DNA of 64,000 nucleotides from Clusia tigrina. Lineage: Eukaryota > Arthropoda > Insecta > Diptera > Clusiidae. The DNA lies in the NCBI GenBank assembly GCA_920105625.2, contig OV050032.1:75373879-75437878 (forward strand), given 5' to 3'. Positions 1-11,065 of the stretch are shown in pieces; the stretch's first letter is position 1, and each line of letters begins with the position of its first letter. The notes beneath the pieces are model-generated. The model made no database searches. It saw nothing but the letters and a program-made list of their open reading frames with translations, and had not been told where the DNA came from. Position numbers and translations under genes: made by a program.

Positions 1-2081
1 AAATATTTGTTGGTAGGCAGATCTGAGGTAAATAGTAGATACAACACCGGACCTAGCACGCTTCCTTGTGGTACGCCAGCTTTAATTTCATAGCATTTAG
101 AGTAAGCATTATTGTACCTTGAACTTTCTGCCCCTCAGATACGATTCCAATATGTTGTGTACTTTTGTGGGCAGCAGCTTTTTTATTTTGTAAATAAGCC
201 CCTCGTGCCAGACCTTGTCAAATGCCTGCGCCACGTCTAAAAAGATGACTGAAAAATATTGCTTTTTGTCGAATGCGTTTTTTATTTCGTTCACTATTCG
301 ATGAACCTGCTCTATTGTACTATGGTTTTCGCGGAAGCTAAATTGGTGAGTGGGAATAGTGCGTTTTTCGTTTATATGCGGCATTAGTTTTGCAAGAAAA
401 AGCCTTTCTAGGAGTTTTGATAAGATAGGCAGGAGGCTAATCGGTCTATATGATGACGATTGGGAGGGGTCTTTTTCTGGTTTCGGGATCATTGTGATTA
501 CTGAGACTTTCCAGGCATTAGGAAAGTATCCTAAGCGCAACAACCCATTAAATAGTGAAGTAAGTAAGATGATGGCCATTTGGGGTAATTTCTTTATCAT
601 TTTTCCAGTAATGAGGTCGTGTCCTGGAGCTTTGTTAAGAGCAAGGTTACTAATCGCATTACTTACTTCTTTTGTTTTTAATTTAATAGGCGAGCATGTT
701 GTATCTGGCGAGGGGATTAATATTAGATTATTGGTATTGCGAGGTGGGTTGGGGGTAAAAACATCCCTTAGGTGTTCGGCGAAAACAGCAGACTTTCATC
801 ATCGCTTCTTGCCCAGTTTCCGTTTTTTGTATGAATCGGTGGAATTCCGCGTGTAGGTGCTTTCATTTCTCTGACAGTTTTCCACAGAGAGTAATTGGTG
901 ACGTCAGCCGGAGAAAGGTTTTTAATATATTGGTCCAGGCAACAATCTGATTCTAGAAGCAAGGCTTTTCTCAAATTTTCACTGGCAATATATAACTTCC
1001 GTTTTAGGAAGGGGGACCTGGATTTTTGCCATTCACGACGCGTCTTCCTTTTGTCAGTAAGGAGAATATCGATTTGGGTTGAGGTTTCTGGGCGCCGGAT
1101 GCTGTTGCAGTTGTTGTCACGCTTGTCCGCAGAGTGGCGCACAGCTAATCTTAGGGTCGAGGAGAATTGTTCCAGAAATGTTTCAATGTCCTCATCAGTT
1201 TTGAGACGTGGGTTTAAGCTGAGATGACTACTGATGTATTTTCTGTATTTCAGCCAGTTAGTTTTAGTGGGAGTGAATTCGTAGGTAGGGCGTAACTTTT
1301 TGTTCAGATATATTATAATAGGAGAGTGATCTAAAGATAGGTCGTTACGGTGTTCTACTTTGAGTTGCTCTCGTTTTAGGTTTCTAGCAACTCCAAAATC
1401 AATAAGGTCAGGTATCTTAAGTGGGTCTGTCGGCCAGTACGATGGTTGTCCTGAAGAGATTATATCAATCTTGGTGTCAGAAAGCATGAAGTTATATAAT
1501 TGTTTTCCTTTTGGTGTTGTTAGCCGTGAGCCCCAGTAAGTGTGTTTGGCATTGTAGTCGCCAGCAGCTAGAAAACTTGTTCCAAGTGTGGAGAAGAAGT
1601 CTGAGAACTGGTTACTTGTTATTTTAAATCTAGGTGGGCAGTACACAGCGGATATTGTTAAGTTATCCTCCCATCCGTCCAGACAAACTGATGTTGCTTG
1701 TAGGTACTCCTTGTTGTATTCTTCCATAACGAAGTGTTCTATTCTTTGTTTGATTAGGATTCCAGTGCCACCATGGGCTTTACCAGCGTGATGCTTTGTA
1801 TCATAGAATTTATATCCCGGTATGTAAAAATTGTGTTTTTCGGTTAGATGGGTTTCGGATATAAGAAGTATGTCGATTTCATTAGAGAGTAAAAATTTGT
1901 TGATTTCTAACTTGTGCTGGCTTACACCGTTTGAATTCCATTGACAAATCGTAAGTACGTTCATTTCGGATATAGCAGAAGCTGCATGAGCTGGTTTTGG
2001 TTTCTCATCATTTCTTGAATCATTGTTTGTATGTACGTCATGAACTGCGTCATACATTGTGTGAGCGTTGCTATCATTCAT
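1..2081 (-). pseudogene. J1 ORF2: endonuclease plus reverse transcriptase (partial, frameshifted)
   Basis: This enzyme nicks target DNA and primes reverse transcription there. The apurinic-type endonuclease occupies about residues 40-260, with WNSNG, SETH, GDYNAKH and SLDHSP motifs, all expected catalytic boxes. RT follows in another frame at about 770-109 (YRPISLLP, FDKVWHE). The [10 protein letters not shown] box is in a third frame at about 30-90, and the catalytic aspartate box lies outside the window. Frameshifts therefore sit near 770 and near 110. The ATG at 2079-2081 overlaps the ORF1 stop by four bases (ATGA), suggesting termination-reinitiation. The length and motif order fit the Jockey clade. 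Confidence 0.85.
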
Positions 2082-3723
2082 TCAAAATTATGCAGATTTG
2101 AACCAGTCCCGGTCTGCTGATCGATCCCTAACTTAAGTACCCCTGCACACGTCGTCCCTGTGTCGGGGTATGGAATTGACTTCTGTGGTTGTGCAATGGG
2201 CGGTATATTTGGACTAGGTTGAGTGCGCTTATTCTTTAACTGAGGGTCATTGTTTTTAATTTCCTGGTATACAGGACAACCTCTGTAGTTGGCAGTATGG
2301 TTACCACCACAATTACTGTACTTTCTAGCAGCTCTATCAGTTTTAGTCTTCGTACATTCTGATGTGGGGTGTAAATCTCCACAGGCAACACATACACTAC
2401 GAAGAGTGCAGTAGGACCTTGTGTGCCCAAATTCTTGGCAATTAAAACATTGAACTGGGCCGTTTCGTTTGAGAGGCTCCTCCACAGTAATTCTGCGATG
2501 CATAAGATAGCGGAGATTATAAATACCATGCACTTCTCCTTTTTTAAGCTTTTGGGTTTCAGGCTCCAATTCCACGCTCAACAATGGCTGAGGGATTCTG
2601 TTGCGATTTATAATATTCATAATAGAGCGGGCAGTGAACCCTGCTTCATGTAGTGCTTCTTTCACTTCAGCAGGGGGAATATCTGATTCAAGTCCCTTTA
2701 TGACAATGGTAAGGCCTTTGCTACTTTTAAGCTGATAGGTGTAGTAGCTTTTTTATCATTGTCGAAGTTTTTTATAACCACTCTGTAGTTGCTCTCACTA
2801 TGTATTTGGATTTTTGTTTCTTGGATATTTCCTTTAACAAGAGGGGTGAAATGGAAATTTTTAGGACCAATGAGCTCGGTAAGCTTTGCAACTAATTTAC
2901 TGGAGTTACGTTCTCGTAGGCAAATGGGAGGTGGTTTGAATATAATATTAGGTGCGTCTGCCTCCTCAGCACTTTGAAGTAGTGCGAAGCGATTATTACT
3001 GGAGATTAGGCTCTCGCTAGTTTTGCTGATTTTTGCGATGTTAGTTTTCATTGTACTCGATTTTGGGCTTCGCTTGCGCTTGTTTATAATTATATACCTA
3101 TCTAAACCAGTTTCTGTTGTTCCACTTTTCCCTGCTGGGTTGCTTGAAAAATTTTTGGTTGAGTGGTTTGCATTGATGGTTGGTGTGAGTGCATTTTCAG
3201 TGCGCTCAGCCACTGTTGGCGAATTTGTTCTAGCACGATAGGTCGAGTGAGAGAGAGACGTGGGTGGAACCTGTTTGCACTCTTTAGTTATGGACGCCGT
3301 TGGGCTGGTTGTTGAACATTGAGCGCCCCAAGAGGGCGCATGCGCAGAGAGTTCCAGAGACACTTTTGCACATTGGTTCTGGTTTGAGTGCGAACTGTGT
3401 GTACTTGCACTTGCATTGCTAAGTGCAGTCGCAATTGAACGCTGTGGAGTTGCAGTCGCATGAAGGCCGCTGCCCGGCCGCTCGCCATTGTGGGACATGC
3501 TACCTCCGCTCTCTTGTCTCTGTTTTGCAGGCAAATGTGTTGAGCGAACCACATTCGTCGTCAAACCGCTATCGACAGTTATGCCGAGAACATCCAAACT
3601 TGCATTGGGGAGAGAAGGTAACATACTGTACTCACTCAGTTGCGCGATTACCGGACGCTGCTGGGAAAGCGACTGAGGAAGATCAGGTGTTAGTGCAAGT
3701 GCAGGCACACTATGAGAGCGCAT
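2078..3723 (-). pseudogene. J1 ORF1: Gag-like nucleocapsid protein with zinc knuckles (frameshifted)
   Basis: This RNA-binding protein packages the element transcript. The C-terminal half has the PRE_C2HC-type region (RITVEEPLKR) followed by knuckles CX2CX4HX4C (CFNCQEFGH) and CX2CX3HX4C. A third knuckle reads YSNCGGNH, so its first cysteine is replaced by tyrosine. One frameshift near 2745 separates the Ser/Thr/Pro-rich N-terminal part from the knuckle part. The reading frame opens further upstream (to 3822) without an ATG; the first in-frame ATG is at 3723. Imperfect 18-bp repeats encoding RSPTH-like units precede it. The ORF ends in the ATGA overlap with ORF2. Confidence 0.8.
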
Positions 3724-4026
3724 GCGCTGAACAGGAGAGCGCACTCGGTGAGTGGGAGAGCGCACTGGGTGAGTGGGAGAGCGCAATACGGTCCTCCACT
3801 GACCGCTATAGTTCCCGCTTCTTTATTAGAAGCTAACACAAATTCAAATTTTAAGTTTAAAAACTGATATTTGATATTTCGCACAAACTCCTTTTGTCAA
3901 TTTCACTCACTTACTTTTATTATGCGTCTATTTCGCTGGGCTTAAAACTCGAAACATTAAATTATTTCACTTTAAATCACCATATAATTGAGGAGCAACC
4001 GAAAAACACACCGAACTCTCTTACTT

Positions 4027-6749
4027 TCGATGTTTAAAACCAGACCTACCAGGTGAATCTGAATTAAAAAATGAAGTCTTCAATCCAAAAAAAACAAATT
4101 GGAGACTATATAGAGAATTATTAGAATCAAGATCCGACTCGCTGGCTACACGTATAAGTTCTGTTGGTGAACTCGAGGAGGCGGTGTATCGACTAAACGA
4201 TATAATAATCTCAGCATATCATGAAAGTACTGTGGTCAAAACTCACAATGTGACTCGCAAGGTCCCATGGTGGAATGACAAGCTTGAAGGTGTGGGACGA
4301 CTATAGGGTCGCTCTGACAAATTACAACAAAGACAAGGTCGTATTAGACAAAAGATCCTGGAGTTTGTCTGAAGTAATATTTACCCCAGACAAGGTTAAA
4401 TGGGCTGTTGGGTCCTTTTAAACCATTCAAGACACCAGGTGAGGATAACATTTTTCCAGCCCTCTTGATAAGAGGACTGGATATAATGCTTAAATCACTT
4501 GTTCATATTTTTAGGAACAGTTTCAGCAGGGAGTACATACCATCCATATGGCGTAAAGTCAATGTGGTATTTATTCCAAAATTGGGCAAGAGGTCCAGCG
4601 AACTGCCTAAATCTTACAGACCTATCAGTCTCACGTCGTTTCTTCTAAAAACTATGGAAAGATTGGTGGATCTACATATTAGAGAAACGCTAGATAGAAC
4701 AACACCTCTGCACCAATCTCAGTTTGCATATAAAAGGGAAAATCCACGGAGGGAGCGCTTCATTACCTTGTAACAAAGATACAGAAAGCTCAATATTCCA
4801 AGGAAATTGCTTTATGTGCATTCTTAGCTGTCGAGGTCGCCTTTGATAATACCGGTTACGACTCTATAGGGGGGCTATGCTCTGCTAAAATATCGATAAA
4901 CCGACTGTTGGGTGGGTTAAAACGATGTTAAAAAGCAGAGAAATTAGCACATCTCTTGAAGACGAGGCCGTATCAGTCAAGGCAATGAAAGGCTGTCCCC
5001 AAGGCGGTGTGTTGTCACCCCTTCTATGGTCTTTAGTTATTGACGATCTCTTAGTCAAACTACAAGGGTTAGGCTTTGAGGCAATTGGATAAGCTGACGA
5101 TCTTGCTGTCATTATTAGTGGCAAATTTGAAACAACAGTATCCGACATTATGAATCAGGCTCTAGCGTTCATCTCAGAATGGTGTCGCGCAGAGGGGTTA
5201 TGCATGAATCCTAGCAAAACCATTCTCGTTCCTTTTACAAACAGATTAAAATTGACCCTTGGTACAATAGCTGTTGGGGTAATCAATATAGAATATTCCG
5301 ATGGGGTCAAATATCTAGATGTAGTTCTGGATAAGCGACTGAATTGGAACTGTAACCTACACTCGGTGATAAACAAAGCCACAAGAGCAATGTGGGCATG
5401 TCGAAGTCTCCTTGGTAGAACATGTGGTCTTGACTCAAAAATGATACACTGGATGTATGTAATGATGGCTAGACCAATCATTACCTATGCATCCCTAGTG
5501 TGGTGGCCCAAGACAACAAAAGAATCTGGTAAGAAAATACTTACAAGATTTCAAAGGCAGGCTTGCGTGGCAATCACCGGTGCCATGCGAAACTGCCCAA
5601 CCGCTGCTATTGAGGCCATAATAGGACTATCCCCACTTCACGCATTCGTGAAAAAATGTGCTGCTAGAAGCGCATGAAAGATGAAGATCTTGTCTAGACA
5701 AGAACCTCATGACTATGGTCATTTCAATATTTTAAATAACATAACAGATCAAAACAGAATCTGCGGACTATATGATTCCAAAACGACAGTTTGATCGCAA
5801 TTTTGAGATTATTATCTCAGACCGTGATGAATGGGACATAGGAGGACCTTGGGTCGACCCTAGAAGTCTAGAATGGTTCACAGACGGTTCAAAAACAAAC
5901 ACCGGAGTCGGTGCAGGGTTCTATGGACCAAATACCAAAATCTCAGAACTAATGGGCAGGTGGCGTAGCGTCTTCCAGGCTGAAATTCAAGCAATCTCAA
6001 TCTGTGCGCAAGGAGCAAGGACAAATCTGAAAGCGGGTATCAAGGGCGCACACATAGCTATCTATTCAGATAGTCAAGCTGCATTACAGGCATTAGCTTC
6101 ATATTCTTTAGAATCGAAACTGGTGGAAGAATGCTTCAACAACCTACAATCTCTAGGGGCAACAAATAAGGTTGCAATTTGCTGGGTCCCGGGTCACTCT
6201 GGGATTGAAGGCAACGAAATTGCTGACGAGCTGGATAGGGCCGGTTCCGCAGCAAGCCTCATAGGTCCGGAGCCATACTGTGGTATCAACTGGGCGGAGG
6301 CTAAATCTAGGGTAGATAACTGGGAACATAGTCTCAGACTGTCACACTGGGAAGGGGTAGAGGGGCTTCGCCAAGCCAAAAGGCTGGTAAGGCCATTCAC
6401 CTACAATAAAGAATTGCGCAATATGTGCAAAGCAGACATAGGAAAAATAGTAGGTTTTCTATCAGGTCATTATTACCTGAAATATCACCTGACTAGAATC
6501 CACATTCTTGATGATATGGAGTGCCGGCTCTGTCTAGAAGAAGATGAAACCACGGAACACATACTGTGCGACTGCATTGCATTGGCAAGAACCAGAATGA
6601 ATATATTCCACCGCGACCAGTTGGCTCTGGAGGAATTAAAGAATGCTCCGGTTATGGACATTCTCAAATTCATCCATAAAGCGGAAAAGATAATGAAAGA
6701 ACATGACTTTCAGCTACTTCCTTTCTCTAGAGAAGGAACATCTAGGTAG
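4027..6749 (+). pseudogene. L1 ORF2 remnant: reverse transcriptase and RNase H
   Basis: Fragments in order are a pre-RT segment (4027-4304, WWNDKLEG), RT fingers and palm (4408-4773, KSYRPISLTSF), GCPQGGVLSPLLW near 4990-5030, an ADD box near 5090-5101, the RT thumb (5150-5677), and RNase H (5772-6749). RNase H shows FTDGSK, QAEIQAI, YSDSQAA and GNEIADE, supplying the usual D-E-D-D set, plus a C-terminal CRLC...HILCDC cluster. The tyrosine codon of YADD is replaced by a TAA stop at 5090-5092, and other frameshifts lie near 4300, 4390, 4760-4860 and 5680. RNase H alone is an intact 325-residue frame. Its conservation relative to RT suggests recent decay. Confidence 0.8.
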
Positions 6750-6955
6750 AAAAGAACCTGATAAATTATTGTGCCGATTTGACATCACCAAACGCACGAA
6801 ATGCTATGCCATTACGGAAGAAACGCCGGTACTAAACCTATAGGGCATAGTAGATCGGACAATTGTGATCACATGGATCATAGATGACAAATGTAGTATG
6901 ACACAAAAGATCTTTTAGGTCGCAGTTTCGGCTATTGGGCAAACTACTAAAGCTA

Positions 6956-6982
6956 AATTATTATTATTATTATTATTATTAT
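6956..6982 (+). repeat. ATT microsatellite forming the 3' tail of L1
   Basis: About eight ATT units follow the L1 3' UTR directly. LOA and I-type elements commonly end in short simple repeats rather than poly(A), so this marks the 3' terminus. Bases 6750-6955 are the non-coding 3' UTR. Confidence 0.7.
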
Positions 6983-7619
6983 CTAATATGTCAGTCATAT
7001 GTAATGATTTACTCCATGGAATGGAATTGTTATTCGTACGGGTTGCGTATGAAGCGCGCCCGCTATTAAAAACGGCCACAAGGCCTTTTCGTTGCCTCAG
7101 AGGGAATTAGCAATTCTATCGCCGCAAAGGCAACTTGGTCAGCAGGCCACAAAGACTGTTGAGACCAAAAAAGTGAAGAGACCAGTCAGTTTTGATTCTG
7201 AAGAAGTATTCTTGATTTCTTTATTAAAACGGGGTCTTTTATACCCGTTCTGACTTATTTACTAATACAATTATTATATAAAACATTCTTATTTACTAAT
7301 CACATTTTATGCTTAGGTATGGATAAAATTATTAATTTTATTTATCGGTCCGAAATGTATTGACACTCATGTGTCCAAACATTTCGGTTCCCACGGATAA
7401 ATCGCAAGCAGAATGCACGCTGCCGCAGACCGTTCACAGGCATGTGCATGGCATCGCATTACATGTGCCTGTTCTGGCTATGCAGCCGCTACAGCGGCGT
7501 GTGCCGCGGCAGAGGCATTCCGCTTAGTGCATTCTAACTGCTGCACTTGGGGCTGCTATGATATAGTGCCAACCATGTGAATTAGGGTATGTGCACTACA
7601 CATAGAACAAGAGCTGACG
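6983..7619. other. Non-coding block with a promoter-like signal, possibly an LTR remnant
   Basis: No coding sequence is visible. On the minus strand there is a TATAAAAG box (7236-7243) followed by AATAAAG (7219-7225), spacing like that of a compact retroviral LTR. An 8-bp inverted repeat (CCGAAATG / CATTTCGG, 7350-7357 and 7380-7387) with an inner GACAC/GTGTC pair lies upstream of it. Bases 7393-7560 are more GC-rich than the surroundings. It could be the LTR of a minus-strand errantivirus or of the neighbouring G1, but I find no matching partner or target duplication. Confidence 0.3.
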
Positions 7620-9217
7620 GCAATTCATTGGGCTATAAAATTTTTCAAACCATAAATTTATTGTACCAAATTCCTCATAAAAAGCGATCATTAGCCGCTA
7701 ACGTACCTTTTTGTAATGAAAAATCCCTCCTCTAAACTAACAAGAATGAGGCTTGACCTCGAGGAATTCGATTTTGAAATAGAATATATCAAAGGTAAAG
7801 ATAATTGCGGCGCAGATGCATTATCTCGCATTGATTTCGGGCAAATCAAACGACTTAAAGAAGAAAACTCTGCTATCACACAAATGATTACAAGGTCGAA
7901 GTCTAAAAACACACCCCCTAACACTAAAACCACAGAAACCGGACAAGACGCAATACAACATGTGTATAACACAATTAGAAGTCAAGAAGTGAAAAAGTTA
8001 CCTCGCCTTACATTTCCAACAAAACGGTGCATCATAAATAAAAAGTTAAAAGAATCCTCAAAATTATCATTATTCCATGGAAAGAAAAAAATATTTAAGC
8101 TTGATACAAATGATTTTATTGCTTATGAGAAAATTCTCAAACTTGAAAAAACAGTTGGCAATAATAACTTTAAATGTATAAAGATCGCGGTCAATGACAA
8201 TTTGTTGAAACATATTGATATAGAGGAATTTAAAAAGGTAGATATCAAAATCTTAAAAAAGGTAGCAATTGGTATAACTACACATAACCAATAACACTTC
8301 ACCAACACAAAAACTATAAATACTTCAAAAATATCATGACGACCCTACACCCAGGTGTCACAAGATTAGACGACAATACACATGGAAAAACATGGCTTCA
8401 GACGTGAAGTCTTATGTTAAAAATTGTGAAAATTCTAAGAAAAATAAGTCTGGTAAAAATAGCAAAGAACGCTTAGTCATAATGAGTACACCAGCAACCG
8501 CTTTTGACGTTGTACAAATCGATCCTATAGGCCCTCTTCCTAACTCGTTTAACGGGAATGACTAAATTTATGACTATAGTTGAAAACTGCATCTTAGTTC
8601 ACGGACCCATTCAACAGATACTAACGGACATGGGTACCGAATATAAAAACAAACTCTTTGAAGAAATATGTAAATTATTAAAAATAGAAAATAGAACATC
8701 CACCCCATATCACCACCAAACACTAGGTACTATAGAACGTTCACACAGAACATTTAATGAATACACAAGGTCATATATTTCAACAAATAAGCTAGACTGG
8801 GACCATTGGCTTAACTAATTCACGTATTGTTACAATACAACTCCTTCAACAACTCATGGCTACACACTTTTAAGCTAGTTTTCGGTAAAACCCCTGTACC
8901 TTATGACTTCATATTAAATGGTAAAGTGCATCCAATTTATAATATAGATTACTATAAAACAGAAATTAAATTCAAATTACAAACAGCTCAGAAACGAGCA
9001 GCAGAATTACTAGAAAAGGCAAAAGGAAAGACAAAAGAAATTATGATAAAAGAGCCAAGCCACAGAGTATTCAACCAAACAATATGGTATACCTTAAGGA
9101 TGAAACCACCCACAAGCTGGACAGCATCTTTAAAGGTCCATATAAAATCCTAGAAACAGATAATTTTGGAAATTGCAAAATCGATATAAATTCACAATAA
9201 ACAATTGTACATAAAAC
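7620..9217 (+). pseudogene. G1: gypsy/errantivirus-like pol fragment (RNase H end and integrase)
   Basis: The fragment begins inside RT-RNase H (about 7620-7715, ELTAIHWAIKFF, with in-frame stops) and continues through [11 protein letters not shown] (7716-7850) into a tether region (to 8294). The integrase core follows, with QIDPIGPLPNS near 8515, LTDMGTEYKN at about 8620, and GTIERSHRTFNE at about 8735. The C-terminal integrase tail is at 8827-9160. The first integrase segment has a deletion and frameshift near 8550, and a stop interrupts 8816-8818. gag, protease and most of RT are missing. Repeat R-A is inserted at the 3' end of the visible integrase. Related to insect gypsy-group elements; defective. 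Confidence 0.8.
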
Positions 9218-10567
9218 GAGTACAGAAGTCTGAAGTCGGGTTAGACCGACTTCGAAATACCCTTTACCTTTTCTTGTGCGTGCAAGTTCAACAATGGGGA
9301 TGTTTTCTTCATAAATCATCATTAGGAGCATAATCACGGAAATTTTTGGTAGGGTACCTTGAAATGATTATATCGGCCCCATTTCTTGTGTAAGGCTTTG
9401 TAGTGTCAATATAACCACTAATATAAATTTCGTCAAAAAATATTGTATAGGTCGGAAGTTATAATAATATGTGAATAGTGGGCGTGGCTCTAAAAATAAC
9501 ACGCCCATTTTTTGTGTGGTGTTTAGTGTTAGTACCCGCAACATTGCTGTGAAATTTCGTTGATAAATCTTTAATAGGAACCTAGTAATGATTTTTGAAA
9601 AAATTATGGGCGTGGCAGTAGTAATAATCTGCCCATATTGGGAATGCATGCTAGTACAGACCCAGGGTATACATCTACCAATTTGTTTTCATATATCATC
9701 ACTAGAACCATAGATAGGTTAACTGTCTTTAAGTGAGGTCCTCAAAGTTCATAATATGGAAGGGAGGCGTATCCTCCCTCTGATCGACCCCGAATCTTGT
9801 ATATGGCTTTGTAGGCTCCATATACATACCAATGTAAAATTTCGTCCAAAAATATTGTATAGGTCGTAAGTTATAATAATATGTGAATAGTAGGCGTGGC
9901 TGTAGAAATAACACGCCCTTTTTGTGTGTTATTTAATGTTAGTAACTGCAACATTCTCGAAAGTTCTCTATATCAAAAGTGGGCGTGTCTTTTCTCTGAT
10001 CAGACCCAATTGTTGCAGATAGCTTTAAAATGTCCACATGTTCCATCCCGTAAAATTTCGCCGATAAATCTCTACCAGATCTTAAGTTATTAATATTTGT
10101 TAATAGTGGGCGTGGCAGTTAATATATACTGCCCACTTTTTGCACAGTGTTTAGTAGGACCCACATCTCCATAACTGTCACGATTCCGTCAATTGGACCG
10201 AACTTATACTCATTTTAAAAAAGGTGAAAAAAGTTCTTTATATGGGAGGTAGGCGTGGTCTTTGTCCAAATCGGCCCATATAGCAATCTGATTCTGTATC
10301 TTTGTCCAGGCTACACTTTTGGAAATCATTCATTAAGATAGCTCTAACGGTGTAGAAAAAAAGTAGCCACAGACGGACAGACGGACAGGCGGACAGAAGG
10401 ACAGACAGACAGACGAACGGACAAAATAAAAATTGCTTAGAAAGCGATTCTGATAATATCTGTATATATATGTCCATACCTACCTCGCCTCCTTCTTGAA
10501 ATTGCAACCCCTCTCAAAAGCACAAATTTAGTATACCCTATTTACCTTTTTTAAAGGTAAAGGGTAT
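9218..10567 (+). mobile_element. R-A: 1.35-kb non-coding repeat of the R family
   Basis: It starts GAGTACAGAAGTC and ends GGTAAAGGGTAT, flanked by AAAC on both sides (9214-9217 and 10568-10571). The left end carries an 8-bp stem hairpin (GAAGTCGG / CCGACTTC, 9232-9253). The right end carries a 9-bp plus 6-bp stem hairpin (10533-10567). ATACCCTTTACC (9257-9268) is a perfect inverted copy of the right terminus. The interior holds two related blocks of about 400 bp with GGGCGTGGC motifs and a GACGGACAGA-rich tract near 10370-10420. No credible ORF. Other copies: R-B, R-C, R-D and R-E. Class not established. Confidence 0.75.
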
Positions 10568-10952
10568 AAACAATAGTATAAGAACAATAATATACAAATA
10601 TAAGCATTTACACATACTCGTATACAAATATACAAATATACAAAAATACGGCTTAATAAATCTACAATATGACCAATAGCTCAAAAAAAATTTGTATAAA
10701 AATATAAGCACAAGAACATAAAAATTTTTCTAATGTATATAAAAATTTACATTAACAAAAATTAGGAACACCTACTTCATTGTAAAGCATGATCATCGAA
10801 ATGATTTCAATTTGCATGATCACGCTTTTTAAACGGGAAAGGTGTAATGACCGTCAGTAAAAAGTAGGTAACCGTCAAAACACAACTAAACCGTGCCATA
10901 ATATTGAATGAGTCAATTGAGTATTTTGTTGCACACTTTTCTTTATGTGACT

Positions 10953-11065
10953 GTGACACAGATGTCAATCGGTAATTCTAAACCTTTTGACATAATTCGG
11001 AAATATGTGACACAGATGTGAATTGGTAATTCCAAACCTTTTGACATACAGTAGTTCGGAAATAT
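10953..11065. repeat. Tandem duplication, two units of 54 and 59 bp
   Basis: Unit one (10953-11006) and unit two (11007-11065) both run from GTGACACAGATGT to TTCGGAAATAT. They differ by a few substitutions and a short insertion in the second unit. A simple local duplication; no function is implied. Confidence 0.8.

Larger units (their letters stand above)
1..4018 (-). mobile_element. J1: Jockey-clade non-LTR retrotransposon, truncated by the window edge
   Basis: The two-ORF layout on the minus strand is Jockey-like: ORF1 with zinc knuckles, then ORF2 with an endonuclease followed by reverse transcriptase. About 230 bases upstream of ORF1 (3786-4018) look like 5' UTR, ending where the plus-strand LOA element begins. 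The 3' half of RT and the tail lie beyond base 1. At least three frameshifts (one in ORF1, two in ORF2) mean this copy is dead as read. Nearby J3, J6 and J8 are related elements of the same clade. The 5' boundary is approximate because no target duplication can be checked. Confidence 0.85.
4021..6982 (+). mobile_element. L1: LOA-type non-LTR retrotransposon, 5'-truncated
   Basis: This is a plus-strand element whose single surviving ORF2 carries reverse transcriptase, an RNase H domain and a C-terminal Cys/His cluster. That combination is characteristic of the LOA/I-type branch rather than Jockey. It lacks ORF1 and the endonuclease, so it is 5' truncated, as expected from incomplete target-primed reverse transcription. 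It ends in a short ATT microsatellite tail. It is degenerate, with an internal deletion near 4400, frameshifts and a stop in the catalytic box. It abuts the 5' end of J1. Confidence 0.8.

Noticed and set aside
350..856. Plus-strand 168-codon frame over J1
   Set aside because: It is the antisense of the Jockey RT, which has clear motifs on the other strand. Similar antisense shadows at 3423-3836, 5155-5481, 19769-19981 and 20940-21344 were also set aside.
10360..10420. GACGGACAG tract as a CRISPR or satellite array
   Set aside because: The unit is only 4-8 bp, has no spacers, and recurs as an internal part of every long R copy.
9218..10567. R elements as Helitrons
   Set aside because: A hairpin near one end is suggestive, but there is no TC start, no CTRR end, and flanks look like AAAC duplications rather than an AT insertion point.
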